64,000 bases of DNA, from assembly GCF_002899455.1 (NCBI RefSeq), contig NZ_PPFB01000001.1:1302001-1366000 (forward strand), read 5' to 3'. The position numbers and the translations under genes were made by a program. The stretch's first letter is position 1. Each line of letters begins with the position of its first letter. Below, piece after piece: positions 44,230 through 54,610 of the stretch. Source of the DNA: Streptomyces sp. DH-12. GTDB taxonomy: Bacteria > Actinomycetota > Actinomycetes > Streptomycetales > Streptomycetaceae. The notes below the pieces were generated by a model, which worked only from the letters and a program-made list of their open reading frames with translations, did no database searches and was not told where the DNA came from.

Positions 44230-45404
44230 CGCTCCGCCCCGCTGTCCCCCGCGTCGTCGCACAGGCGTGCGGCGAAGCGTTTCAGCTCCGTGTACTGCTC
44301 CCCCAGGGAGGACGGGCCGTCACCGACCGGGTCCTTGAAGTAGAAGCCGAGTTCGCCCAGCGGGCCGGCGAGGCCCTTCTGCCGGGCGCGGAGCAGCAGC
44401 CGGGCCAGGTCGAGCACGAGCGGCGCGGCGAGGGCGGAGTCGCAGCCCTGCCAGATGGTCTGGAGGATCATGCGGGAGCCGAGGAAGCCGTCGAAGGCGA
44501 TGTGGTCCCAGGCCGTCTTCCAGTCGCCCAGCGCGGGCACGTCGTCGATGTGCACCTCGCCCTCCGGCGCCGCGCCGAGGGTGTCGGCGAGGACGCGTTC
44601 CTTGCCGGCGTTCTTCGCGGCGGCCGCGGCGGGGTCGGCGAGGGCGGCGCCGTCGCCGCCGCCCAGGAGGTTGGTGCCGGACCAGGCGCGCACGGCGAGG
44701 GCGCGCTGCTGGAACATCGGCCCCAGCACGGAGCGCAGCAGGGTCTGCCCGGTCTTGCCGTCACGGCCCGCGTACGGCACGTCCGCCTCGGCGGCGAGCT
44801 CGGCCAGCGCGGGGTGGTGGAGGCCGGTGGAGGGGGTGAAGTTGACGTAGCCGCAGCCGGCGCGGAGGGCGGCGGCCGCGTAGAGGGAGCTGGGCGGGAG
44901 GGCGCCGTCCGCGGGGGCGGGCTCGGTGGAGGCGACGTTCACGACGACGGTGCCGGCGAGGTCGTTGCGGTCGGTGAAGTCGCGGATGTCGGCGGCGAAG
45001 ACGTCGATCCAGTCGTCGTCGGTGCGGGCGGGAACGGTGTCCGCGTCACCGGGGGTGGGGCCACCGGGCCTGATCTCCCGGTCGGCGGTGACGAGTTCGG
45101 CGTGCACGGCGGCGGGGAGGCCGTGCGGGAGGACGCCGCCGTCGGCGAGGTGCTCGGCGCGTTTGGGCAGCGGGCAGTCGACGGTGTCGTGCCCGCCGAA
45201 GACGAGGGACGACAGCGGGGGCAGGCCGCTCGCGGCGAAGTCGGGGGTCTCGGTGACCATGCCGGTCGGCGGATGGAGCCCGGCGGCGACGGCCGCGCAC
45301 CCCACGACGGCGGTGGTCGCGACGGACCCACGGGCCCCGACGAGCCAGACGCCGAAGCGGGGAGCGGAGGAGGAGGTGGGGACGGAGGACGGTTCGGCGG
45401 ACAT
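44226..45404 (-). CDS. Inositol-3-phosphate synthase family protein
   Basis: 392 residues from ATG 45404. NAD-binding VWLVGARGSVATTAVVG (about 19-35), NVASTEP (about 155), GKTGQTLLRSVLG (about 222), SGTNLLGGGDGAALADP (about 246-262) and the C-terminal substrate block FDGFLGSRMILQTIWQGCDSALAAPLVLDLARL (about 305-338) are the order of myo-inositol-1-phosphate synthases. The family cyclises glucose 6-phosphate to inositol 3-phosphate. First gene of the operon, with a perfect AAGGAGG site. Confidence 0.88.
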   Translation of the reverse strand: MSAEPSSVPTSSSAPRFGVWLVGARGSVATTAVVGCAAVAAGLHPPTGMVTETPDFAASGLPPLSSLVFGGHDTVDCPLPKRAEHLADGGVLPHGLPAAVHAELVTADREIRPGGPTPGDADTVPARTDDDWIDVFAADIRDFTDRNDLAGTVVVNVASTEPAPADGALPPSSLYAAAALRAGCGYVNFTPSTGLHHPALAELAAEADVPYAGRDGKTGQTLLRSVLGPMFQQRALAVRAWSGTNLLGGGDGAALADPAAAAAKNAGKERVLADTLGAAPEGEVHIDDVPALGDWKTAWDHIAFDGFLGSRMILQTIWQGCDSALAAPLVLDLARLLLRARQKGLAGPLGELGFYFKDPVGDGPSSLGEQYTELKRFAARLCDDAGDSGAER

Positions 45405-45410
45405 GGGCAG

Positions 45411-45417
45411 CCTCCTT
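45411..45417 (-). promoter_or_regulatory. Perfect Shine-Dalgarno of the ebo-like operon
   Basis: AAGGAGG lies 6 bp before the ATG of the inositol-phosphate synthase gene. It is the best ribosome binding site of the operon and fixes that start, fitting an operon whose later genes depend on coupling. Confidence 0.85.
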
Positions 45418-46228
45418 GTCGAACGCGAACCGGGTGTGGCGGTGCGCCGGCCCGGCGGCCCGGCCCACCGCCGGCGCTACGACCGGCGGTGTGGCGAACC
45501 CCGGGCGGGGTGGTGTGTCCGGTCCGGGGACCGGACGGTGTTCTCGGCCCTCGGGCCGCGGCGTTGCCGGACGCAGGAGCCGTGCGTGGCACCGGGTACG
45601 GACCCGGCGCGGTGCCCGGCCCGTGGACCAGGCGCGTGCCGGTCCCGGGACCGGGCCGTGGCCCGTACCCGGGAGCCGGGTGGTGCGTCGTGCACGTGTG
45701 CGGGCGCGGTGCCGCACGGCAGCCGGGCCACCGGACCTGCCGCCGGCGCCGGCCCGGGGACGGATCCCGTATCGGGCTCGGGGCCTGGTACGGGTCCCTG
45801 CCCCGGGCCGGCGCCCGGACCCACGGGCCGGTCAGGTCACCGGCCCGGAGGGACCGGCCGGAGCCCGGCGTAAGCCGGGGCCGGGAGCGGGACACCGTGC
45901 GGGCCGCAGGCCCGGCGCGGTGTCGGCTCAGGACCGCAGGCCACGCTCGGTCCTGCGGACCGGACGGCGGGCCGGCCCTCGAACCGGGCGCTGCGCCCGG
46001 CTCACGGGCCGACCGGTGTGCCGGTCCGTGGGCCGGACGGGGCGCCCGCCCCGCGGACCGGCCGGAGGACCAGGCTCCGGGCGGGCCCAAGGGGGCGAGC
46101 CGGGCGCCGGCCCCGCGGCCCGGGCGAGGTGCCGGGACCAGGGCCGGACGTGTGCCGGGCCCGGCGGCCCGGGGCGAGGCGGCGGGCGGGGGTCCGGCGT
46201 CCGTCCGTCCGCCGCCGTTCCCGGTGCC
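45418..46228. other. 0.8-kb low-complexity intergenic region
   Basis: Extremely GC-rich DNA full of short variants of CCGGGACCGG, GGGCCGG and GTACCCGG, so nearly all frames are open by chance. No start, ribosome site, domain or codon pattern supports a gene. It separates the ebo-like operon from the end of the sugar locus and must carry the ebo promoter. Confidence 0.5.
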
Positions 46229-49200
46229 CTAGGAGGGCAGTTCCTTCAGCTGGATGTTGCGGAAGGACACATGGTCGTCGGCCCCGTGGTTCTGCAGGCC
46301 GATGTGGCCGTCGGTCAGGCTCCGCTCCGGGTCCTTGTTGGTGAAGTCGTTGATCTTGACTCCGTTGAGGAACACCTGCAGCCGCTCGCCCTTGACCCTG
46401 ATCTCGTAGGAGTTCCACTGCCCGGGCGGGCGCAGCACCTGGTCACGGGCCTTGATGTCGGCCGACTTGAAGGAGTAGACCGCGCCGGTGGTGCGGTCCG
46501 CCGCGTCCGTGGCGTCGATCTGGATCTCGTAACCCTTGTCGACCGCCGACCACGGGTCGTCGGAGGCCGGGAAGCCCACGAAGACACCGGAGTTGTCGTC
46601 GCCGCGCATCTTCCAGTCGAGCTTCAGCGAGTACGACTCCAGCTCCTTGGCCTGGTACCAGAGGAGGCCCATGCCGCCCTCGGACTCCATGACCCCGCCG
46701 TCCTTGACGACGAACCTGCCGGGGCCGGCCTGCTTCCAGCCGTCCAGGGTCTGGCCGTTGAAGATCTTCCGGTAGCCCTTGTCCGGCTTGCAGTCCGCCT
46801 TCACCTGGCCGGTGGCGTACTGCAGTCCGCCGAGCAGGTGGGCGCGGAAGGCCTCGTCGGCGTACGACTCCTTGGTGTGGCCGCCGCCGGTGTAGAAGGA
46901 GCGGCCGCCGCCGTAGGTCTGGCACCAGGCGATCGGGTGGTCGCCCTTCATGTTCCCGCCCTGGTAGGTGGTCTCGTCCAGGGTGGCGAGGACCTTGGCC
47001 TGCTCACGCGGGTTGGCGCGGTAGTTGTACCACTCGTCGGTGCGCTCCCAGGTGTCCCCCAGGTGCGCGGTGGCCGGGTGGTCGTGGTCCTCGACGCGCA
47101 CGGTGGCCTTCTGGACGGCCGGGTGCGAGTCGAAGTACGCGCCGACGAGGCCGCCGTAGAACTCCCAGTCGTACTCGGTGTCGGCGGCGGCGTGGATGCC
47201 CATGTAGCCGCCGCCGTTCTTGACGTAGTTCTCGAACGCCTTCTGCTGGTCGGCGTCGAGCACGTCACCGGTGGTGGACAGGAAGGCGACCGCGTCGTAC
47301 TTGGCGAGGTTGGCGGTGGTGAACTGTCCGGCCTCCTCGGTCGCGGTGACCGAGATGCCGGCCGGGCCGCCGAGGTCCTTCAGGGCCTTGACGCCGTCCT
47401 CGATGGAGTCGTGCCGGAAGCCGGCCGTCTTCGAGAAGACGAGGACCTTCTTGCCCTGCTTGAACGGCTGCGTGGAGAACTCGAAGTCGTCCACGTCGTA
47501 CAGCGCGCCCTCGCCGCCCCTGAAGACCAGGTAGATCTCGGTGGTCTTCTTCGGCAGCGCCCGCAGCGGGACGTCGACGTCCTGGAACGTCTCCCAGCCG
47601 CCGGTCGGCGGGATGTACGCCGAGCCGTGCAGCGGGCCCTCGGGCGAGCCGGTGCGCAGCTCGATGTAACCGCCGGAGCCGCCGGAGGAGGCCCGTACGG
47701 TCAGCTTCTTCTGCCCGTCGAAGCGGTAGGGGCTGAAGGAGATCCAGTCGCCGTCGTGGATGTCGCCGACCGTCTTGCCGCCGTTGGCCTGTGTCTTGTC
47801 GATGACGCTGACGCCGGACTGCTCGGTGAAGTGCTCGGCCTGGCGGTGCAGCGGCTGGAGCACGGTGCGCGCGGTGCCGGTCAGGGCCTCCTGGCCGTTG
47901 GCGCCGCCGTCGGTGTAACTGGCGCCGACGACACCGTAGATGTTGGCGTTGGGGTCGTGACCGCCGTCGCCGGGCGGCGGGTTGAGGGTGCCCTCACAGC
48001 CCGTCTCGCTGGTCAGCTCGTGGGCGTGGTTGTCGTGGCCGAGGCTGTAGGCGACCTTGACCTTGGAGCAGTCGACCTGCTCCTCGGGGTCGGTGACGGT
48101 CACCTTGAACGGCACGGGCTCGCCGAAGGCGGCCAGGCTGCCGTTGCCCGGGATCTCGATCTTCACGGTGGGCTCGGTGTTGCCGACGACGATGCGGACG
48201 CTGGCGTTGCCGGTGTTGCCCTCGGGGTCGGTGGCGGTGAAGGTCGCGGTGTAGGTGCCGACCTTCTTGTACTTGTGGGTGGGGTTCAGCCCCTCGCCCT
48301 TGGTGCCGTCACCGAAGTCCCAGGCGTAGGTGAGGTCCGGGGAGTCGGCGTCCTCCGCGGTGGCGGTGAACCTGACCTTCAGGCCGGCCGCGCCGGACGT
48401 GCGGTCGGCGCTCACCCCGACGATCGGGGAGAAGCCGTCCTCGGCGTTCTCGATCCGGTACAGCGCGGAGTGCTCGTCGCCCTGGAACCAGGACAGGCCG
48501 TAGTCGAGGACGTAGAGCGCGCCGTCCGGGCCGAAGTCCATGTCCATGATCTGCGTGCCGGTCCACGGGAAGTCGTTGATCTTCGCGACCGATCCGCCGG
48601 GGCCGTCCTCGGTCTGCTCGATGCGCTTGATCCAGCGGCGCCCGAACTCGCCGGCGAAGAAGTCGCCGTCGAACTCCTCCGGGAACTTCACCGAGGACCT
48701 GAGGTCCGGGTCGTAGCGGTAGACCGGGCCCGCCATCGGGGACTCGGAGCCGCTGCCGAACTCGGGGACGGAGCCGCCGTCGTAGGGGATCCAGGCGGGC
48801 TGGGCGGGCGGCAGGTCGACCAGGCCGGTGTTGTGCCGGGAGGTGTTCTTCGGCGCGGAGCAGTCGAACTTCTCACCGGAGGCGCCGGTGGCGAAGTCGT
48901 AGTCGACGTAGGCGTCGTTGTCGCCGGTGCAGAACGGCCAGCCGAAGTTGGCGGCCTTCGTCACCTTGGCGAACTCGACCTGCCCGGCCGGGCCGCGGGT
49001 GGGGCTGGCGGCGCCGGCGTCGGGGCCGTAGTCGCCGACGTAGACGATGCCGGTCTTCTCGTCGACGCTCATCCGGAACGGGTTGCGGAAGCCCATCGCG
49101 TAGATCTCGGGACGGGTCTTCTCGGTGCCCGGCGGGAAGAGGTTGCCCTCCGGGATGCTGTACGAGCCGTCCTCGGCGACCTTGATCCGCAGGATCTTGC

Positions 49201-49954
49201 CGCGCAGGTCGTTGGTGTTGCCGGAGCTGCGGCGCGCGTCGAAGGCGGGGTTGCGGCCGGGGCGCTCGTCGATCGGCGTGTAGCCGTCGGAGGCGAAGGG
49301 GTTGGTGTCGTCGCCGGTGGACAGGTAGAGGTTGCCCTCGGCGTCGAAGTCGATGTCGCCGCCGACGTGGCAGCAGGTGCCGCGGGAGGCGGCGACGTCC
49401 AGGATCTTCTTCTCGCTGGACAGGTTCAGGGTGCCGTTGGTGTTCAGGGTGAACCGGGAGAGGCGGTTGACGCCGTCGAACTTGGCGAAGTCCTCGGCGG
49501 TGCCGTTCTCCGGGGCGTCCCCGGCGGGGGTGTCGAGCGGCGGGGCGTAGTAGAGGTAGATCGCCCGGTTGTTCTCGAAGTCGGGGTCCACCCCGACGCC
49601 CTGGAGGCCCTCCTCGTCGTGGCTGTAGACGTCGAGACGGCCGGCCACCTTGGTGGTGCCGCCGGCGTCGGTGAGGCGCAGGGTGCCGTCCCGGGAGGTG
49701 TGCAGGACGCTGCGGTCCGGGAGGACGGCGAGCGACATGGGCTCGCCCATCTCGGGTTCGCCCTTGGCGAGCGGTACCTGCTGGAACTGCCCCTCGGCCG
49801 CCGCCGGTGCGTCGTGCTCCGGGTGGCCGGGGTGGGCGCCGGCGACGGTGGCCGGGGTGCCCACGGCCAGCAGCAGGCCGGTGAACAGGGCGAGCGTGGT
49901 GCGGAAGGCGGGGCGTCGGGCGGTGCGGGTCGATGTGAGTCTTCTTCTGTGCAC
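46229..49954 (-). CDS. Secreted multidomain sugar dehydrogenase / PKD / CBM6 / ThuA / DUF1080 protein
   Basis: 1241 residues from GTG 49954 with GGAGGG upstream. The Sec signal is about residues 1-40 (TTLALFTGLLLAVG...GAHP). Then: PQQ-type glucose/sorbosone dehydrogenase propeller (about 60-490; SHDEEGLQGVGVDPDF, GTCCHVGGDIDFD, RNPFRMSVDEKTG); PKD (about 511-595; YAWDFGDGT); CBM6 (about 705-825; GDIHDGDWISFSPYRF); ThuA (about 835-1050; KTAGFRHDSI, GGGYMGIHAA, HPIAWCQTYGGGRSFYTGGGH); DUF1080 / 3-keto-disaccharide hydrolase (about 1060-1241; FNGQTLDGWKQ, SGVFVGFP, NHGADDHVSFRNIQLKEL). Together these would bind polysaccharide, oxidise sugars and process 3-keto glycosides outside the cell. Last gene of the sugar locus, 267 bp after the isomerase, with its own candidate operator. 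Confidence 0.92.
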   Translation of the reverse strand: MHRRRLTSTRTARRPAFRTTLALFTGLLLAVGTPATVAGAHPGHPEHDAPAAAEGQFQQVPLAKGEPEMGEPMSLAVLPDRSVLHTSRDGTLRLTDAGGTTKVAGRLDVYSHDEEGLQGVGVDPDFENNRAIYLYYAPPLDTPAGDAPENGTAEDFAKFDGVNRLSRFTLNTNGTLNLSSEKKILDVAASRGTCCHVGGDIDFDAEGNLYLSTGDDTNPFASDGYTPIDERPGRNPAFDARRSSGNTNDLRGKILRIKVAEDGSYSIPEGNLFPPGTEKTRPEIYAMGFRNPFRMSVDEKTGIVYVGDYGPDAGAASPTRGPAGQVEFAKVTKAANFGWPFCTGDNDAYVDYDFATGASGEKFDCSAPKNTSRHNTGLVDLPPAQPAWIPYDGGSVPEFGSGSESPMAGPVYRYDPDLRSSVKFPEEFDGDFFAGEFGRRWIKRIEQTEDGPGGSVAKINDFPWTGTQIMDMDFGPDGALYVLDYGLSWFQGDEHSALYRIENAEDGFSPIVGVSADRTSGAAGLKVRFTATAEDADSPDLTYAWDFGDGTKGEGLNPTHKYKKVGTYTATFTATDPEGNTGNASVRIVVGNTEPTVKIEIPGNGSLAAFGEPVPFKVTVTDPEEQVDCSKVKVAYSLGHDNHAHELTSETGCEGTLNPPPGDGGHDPNANIYGVVGASYTDGGANGQEALTGTARTVLQPLHRQAEHFTEQSGVSVIDKTQANGGKTVGDIHDGDWISFSPYRFDGQKKLTVRASSGGSGGYIELRTGSPEGPLHGSAYIPPTGGWETFQDVDVPLRALPKKTTEIYLVFRGGEGALYDVDDFEFSTQPFKQGKKVLVFSKTAGFRHDSIEDGVKALKDLGGPAGISVTATEEAGQFTTANLAKYDAVAFLSTTGDVLDADQQKAFENYVKNGGGYMGIHAAADTEYDWEFYGGLVGAYFDSHPAVQKATVRVEDHDHPATAHLGDTWERTDEWYNYRANPREQAKVLATLDETTYQGGNMKGDHPIAWCQTYGGGRSFYTGGGHTKESYADEAFRAHLLGGLQYATGQVKADCKPDKGYRKIFNGQTLDGWKQAGPGRFVVKDGGVMESEGGMGLLWYQAKELESYSLKLDWKMRGDDNSGVFVGFPASDDPWSAVDKGYEIQIDATDAADRTTGAVYSFKSADIKARDQVLRPPGQWNSYEIRVKGERLQVFLNGVKINDFTNKDPERSLTDGHIGLQNHGADDHVSFRNIQLKELPS

Positions 49955-50123
49955 GAAGTCCCTCCGGGAACGGGATGGGGCCGTACGGAACAGGTGCTGA
50001 TCGTGCGGTGCGTGCGTGGGCCGGGGTGCGCCGTCACCCCGGAGGCGTGGGCGCCCTGAACACTCCAGGGACGGTAACCGCGTTCTTCCGGGGACAACAC
50101 CCCTTGGACCGCGCCTGGTTGAA

Positions 50124-50146
50124 CTTTTGTCCAGGAGAGGACAAAG
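50124..50146. promoter_or_regulatory. Candidate palindromic operator upstream of the secreted sugar enzyme
   Basis: CTTTTGTCC-AGGAGA-GGACAAAG, a 7+7 bp palindrome (TTTGTCC/GGACAAA) lying 170 bp before GTG 49954. A related element with identical CTTTT-N10-GGACAAAG spacing lies upstream of the ROK gene. It may be the binding site of the ROK regulator. Confidence 0.45.
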
Positions 50147-50221
50147 CGGATTCCGGGCAGGCCGGACCGGGGACCGGCGGACGCGCGGCCCCCGTCCCCG
50201 ACCTGGCGTCGGGACCGGCCC

Positions 50222-51220
<999 letters not shown>

Positions 51221-51235
51221 CCGTATCCGTCCTCC

Positions 51236-52444
51236 TCAGGCGGCGATCGGGGTGTAGACGGCGTTCTTCTCGGCGCTCTCCTCCACCGCCGCGAGGACGC
51301 GCTGCACCTGGAGTCCGTCCGCGAAGGACGGTTCCGGGACGCGGCCCTCGGCGATGGCGTGCACCAGGTCGCGGGCCTGGTGGGCGAAGGTGTGCTCGTA
51401 GCCGAGTCCGTGGCCGGGCGGCCACCAGGCGTCCAGGTAGGGGTGGTCGGGCTCGGTGACGAGGATGCGGCGGAAGCCGCCGTGCGTGGCGTTTCCGGTG
51501 CCGTCGTGGTACTCGAGCTCGTTGAGCCGTTCCAGGTCGAAGGCGAGCGAGCCGCGTTCGCCGTTGAGTTCGATGCGCAGGGCGTTCTTGCGTCCGGTGG
51601 CGTACCGGGTGGCTTCGAAGGACGCGAGGGCGCCGGAGGCGAACCGGCCGGTGAACACGGCGGCGTCGTCGACGGTGACCGGCCCGGTGCCGGCCGCGGA
51701 GACTGTGGCCAGGCCGCTGCTCGACGCGGTGGGCAGCGGCCGCTCGCGGACGAACGTCTCGGTGAGCGCGGAGACGCCCGCGAGCCGCTCGCCGGCCAGG
51801 TACTGGGCGAGGTCGACGATGTGCGCGCCGAGGTCGCCGAGCGAGCCGGATCCCGCCTGCTCGCGGCGGAGCCGCCAGGTGAGCGGGAACTGCGGGTCCA
51901 CCAGCCAGTCCTGGAGGTACGCCACCCGCACGTGCCGCAGGGTGCCGACGCGGCCCTCCTCCACCATCCGCCGGGCCAGCGCGGTGGCGGGCACCCGGCG
52001 GTAGTTGAAGCCGACCATGGCCGCCTGGCCGCGGGCCCGCGCCTCCTGGGCCGCGCGGGCCATCGCCTCGGCCTCCGCGACGGTGTTGGCGAGGGGCTTC
52101 TCGCACAGCACGTGCTTGCCCGCGGCCAGCGCGGCCAGCGCGATCTCGGCGTGGCTGTCGCCGGGGGTGCAGATGTCGACGAGGTCGACGTCGTCGCGCT
52201 CCACCAGGGCCCGCCAGTCGGTCTCGGCCTCCGCCCAGCCGTGCCGGTCGGCCGCCGCCCGCACGGCGTCGGCGTCCCGGCCGCAGATCACGGCCATCTC
52301 GGGGCGGAGCGGCAGGTCGAAGACGCGTCCCACGGTGCGCCAGCCCTGGGAATGGGCGGCGCCCATGAAGGCGTAGCCGACCATGCCGACACGCAGCGGC
52401 GGCTTCCCCGTTCCCGCCCCTTCGGACGCTTGCGGCTGTGCCAT
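51236..52444 (-). CDS. Gfo/Idh/MocA-family NAD(P)-dependent oxidoreductase
   Basis: 402 residues. Rossmann start RVGMVGYAFMGAAHSQGW (about 18-35), VDICTPGDSHAEIALAALAAGKHVLCEKPLAN with the family Glu-Lys-Pro (about 108-114), and a C-terminal alpha/beta domain with GDLGAHIVDLAQYLAGE (His about 190). It oxidises or reduces a ring hydroxyl of a sugar or cyclitol. Placed between the substrate-binding protein and the isomerase, in the same operon. Confidence 0.92.
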   Translation of the reverse strand: MAQPQASEGAGTGKPPLRVGMVGYAFMGAAHSQGWRTVGRVFDLPLRPEMAVICGRDADAVRAAADRHGWAEAETDWRALVERDDVDLVDICTPGDSHAEIALAALAAGKHVLCEKPLANTVAEAEAMARAAQEARARGQAAMVGFNYRRVPATALARRMVEEGRVGTLRHVRVAYLQDWLVDPQFPLTWRLRREQAGSGSLGDLGAHIVDLAQYLAGERLAGVSALTETFVRERPLPTASSSGLATVSAAGTGPVTVDDAAVFTGRFASGALASFEATRYATGRKNALRIELNGERGSLAFDLERLNELEYHDGTGNATHGGFRRILVTEPDHPYLDAWWPPGHGLGYEHTFAHQARDLVHAIAEGRVPEPSFADGLQVQRVLAAVEESAEKNAVYTPIAA

Positions 52445-52523
52445 TCGGATGTCCTCCTCGTCGTCGTGGCGGGCGGGGCGGTCCCCGCCCGGTGGGCTGG
52501 TCAGGCCCGTGGGGCGGGGCTGC

Positions 52524-53573
52524 TCACCTGAACCCGGTGGGCATGTACTGGTCGACGTTGTCCTTGTCGACGACGGCCGAGTAGCAGGTCACCGACGAGG
52601 GGATCTCGAACTCGGCCAGGCCGCCGACGCCCTTGCCCTGGCCGAGGGCGCGGGCGAGGTCGATCGCGGAGGCGGCCATCGTCGGCGGGTACAGGACCGT
52701 GGCCTTCAGGACACCGTTGTCGGCCTTGATGGCCTCGAACGCGGAGAGCGCGCCGGCGCCGCCGACCATCAGGAAGTCGTCGCGGCCGGCCTGCTCGATG
52801 GCGCGCAGCGCGCCCACGCCCTGGTCGTCGTCGTGGTTCCACAGCGCGTCGAACCGCGACTGCGCCTGCAGCAGCTGCGCCATCTTGGCCTGGCCGGACT
52901 CGACGGTGAACTCGGCGGCCTGGCGGGCCACCTTGCGGATGTTCGGGTAGTTCTTCAGCGCGTCGTCGAAGCCCTGGGTGCGCTGCTTGGTCAGCTCCAG
53001 GTTGTCCAGGCCGGCCAGCTCGATCACCTTGGCGTCGGGCTTGTCCTTGAGCTTCTCGCCGATGTAGTGGCCGGCGTTGAGGCCCATGCCGTAGTTGTCG
53101 CCGCCGACCCAGCAGCGGTACGCCTGCGGGGTGTTGAAGACGCGGTCGAGGTTGACGACGGGGATGCCGGCGCGCATCGCCTTCAGCCCGACCTGGGTGA
53201 GCGCCTTGCCGTCGGCGGGCAGGATCACCAGGACGTCGACCTTCTTGTTGATGAGGGTCTCGATCTGGCCGATCTGCTGGGCGGTGTCGTTGGAGCCCTC
53301 GGTGCTCTCCAGGGTGACGTCGGAGTACTTCTCGGCGCGCTGCTTGGCGTTGTCGTTGATGGCGTTGAGCCAGCCGTGGTCGGCCTGCGGTCCGGCGAAG
53401 CCGATGGTGACCTGCTTGCCGGGCTTGTCGTCGGCGGCCGGCTGGTTGTTCGCGGCGGACTCGTCGCCGCCGCTGGGCTCGTTGCTGGTGCAGCCGGTGA
53501 CGAGGGCGCCGGCGGAGACGGCGGCGGCTCCGAAGAGGAGTCCTCTGCGGCTGGTGAACGTCGGCTCTGGCAT
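52524..53573 (-). CDS. Sugar ABC transporter substrate-binding lipoprotein (RbsB-like)
   Basis: 349 residues from ATG 53573. Tat-type lipoprotein signal: twin Arg at 9-10 (SRRGLLFG) and lipobox LVTGC with Cys28. The mature protein is a periplasmic-binding-protein type 1 fold (VTIGFAGPQADHGWLNAINDNAKQRA, VDVLVILPADGKAL, GIPVVNLDRVF, LWNHDDDQGVGALRAIEQAG). It captures the sugar for the permease and ATPase encoded just upstream. Confidence 0.92.
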   Translation of the reverse strand: MPEPTFTSRRGLLFGAAAVSAGALVTGCTSNEPSGGDESAANNQPAADDKPGKQVTIGFAGPQADHGWLNAINDNAKQRAEKYSDVTLESTEGSNDTAQQIGQIETLINKKVDVLVILPADGKALTQVGLKAMRAGIPVVNLDRVFNTPQAYRCWVGGDNYGMGLNAGHYIGEKLKDKPDAKVIELAGLDNLELTKQRTQGFDDALKNYPNIRKVARQAAEFTVESGQAKMAQLLQAQSRFDALWNHDDDQGVGALRAIEQAGRDDFLMVGGAGALSAFEAIKADNGVLKATVLYPPTMAASAIDLARALGQGKGVGGLAEFEIPSSVTCYSAVVDKDNVDQYMPTGFR

Positions 53574-53590
53574 GGCGGTGAACCCTTCCC

Positions 53591-54610
53591 TCAGGTCGTG
53601 CTCGCGGTACGCCGCTGGACCAGCACGGCGGCGACGATGATCGCGCCCTTGGCGATCTGCTGGACGTCGGTCTGCAGGTTGTTCAGGGCGAAGATGTTGG
53701 TGATGGTGGTGAAGATCAGGACGCCGAGGACGGAGCCGACGATGGTGCCGCGGCCCCCGGTGAGCAGGGTGCCTCCGATGATCGCGGCGGCGATGGCGTC
53801 GAGTTCGTAGAGGTTGCCGTTGGTGTTCTGGCCGGATCCGGACAGAACGATCAGCAGGAAGGCGGCGATGCCGCAGCACAGCCCGGACAGCAGGTACAGG
53901 TAGAGCCGCTGGCGGCGCACGTCGATGCCGGCCAGCCGGGCGGCCTCCGCGTTGCCTCCGACGGCGACGGAGCGGCGGCCGAAGGTGGTGCGGTTGAGCA
54001 CCAGCCAGCCGACGACGGTGACCGCGGCGAACACCAGCACCAGCGGGGGGACGCCCAGCACGTAGGAGTCGCGCTCGCCGAGGTCGAGGACGCTGTCGAC
54101 GGTGACGATCTGCGTCCGCCCGTCGGTGATCTGCAGGGCGAGACCGCGGGCGGAGGCGAGCATGGCGAGGGTGGCGATGAACGGCACCATCCCGCCGTAC
54201 GCGATGAGCACCCCGTTGACCAGGCCGCAGCCGAGTCCCACCAGGACGGCGGTGAAGAGGATGCCGGCGAAGCCGTACTCCTGGGTGGCGACGGTGGTGG
54301 CCCACACCGAGGCGAGGGCGACGATCGCGCCGACCGACAGGTCGATGCCGCCGGAGATGATCACGAAGGTCATGCCGACGGTGACGACGCCGATGACGGA
54401 GGCCTGGGTGAGGACCAGCTGGAGGTTGCGGGTGTCCAGGAACTCGTCCGGCTTGGTGATGCCGCCGATCAGGATCAGCACGGCGAGCACGCCGAGCAGG
54501 GACAGGGTGCGCACGTCGGCGCGGAACAACACGGCCCGCCAGGCGGGCCGTTCGCCGGCCGGCGCTGCCTTGGGGGTGCTGTCCCGCGGCGGGGAGACGT
54601 TCTGCGTCAT
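53591..54610 (-). CDS. Sugar ABC transporter permease (RbsC-like)
   Basis: 339 residues with 8-10 membrane helices. The BPD_transp_2 signature is visible (TFVIISGGIDLSVGAIVALASV, GGNAEAARLAGIDVRRQRLYLYLLSG, LDAIAAAIIGGTLLTGGRGTIVGSVLGVLIF). ATG 54610 overlaps the ATPase stop by 4 bp. Confidence 0.94.
   Translation of the reverse strand: MTQNVSPPRDSTPKAAPAGERPAWRAVLFRADVRTLSLLGVLAVLILIGGITKPDEFLDTRNLQLVLTQASVIGVVTVGMTFVIISGGIDLSVGAIVALASVWATTVATQEYGFAGILFTAVLVGLGCGLVNGVLIAYGGMVPFIATLAMLASARGLALQITDGRTQIVTVDSVLDLGERDSYVLGVPPLVLVFAAVTVVGWLVLNRTTFGRRSVAVGGNAEAARLAGIDVRRQRLYLYLLSGLCCGIAAFLLIVLSGSGQNTNGNLYELDAIAAAIIGGTLLTGGRGTIVGSVLGVLIFTTITNIFALNNLQTDVQQIAKGAIIVAAVLVQRRTASTT

Noticed and set aside
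45416..50059. Forward open frame of 1547 codons
   Set aside because: Antisense to the secreted multidomain enzyme; its Val/Gly/Arg-rich translation is typical of a GC-driven shadow.
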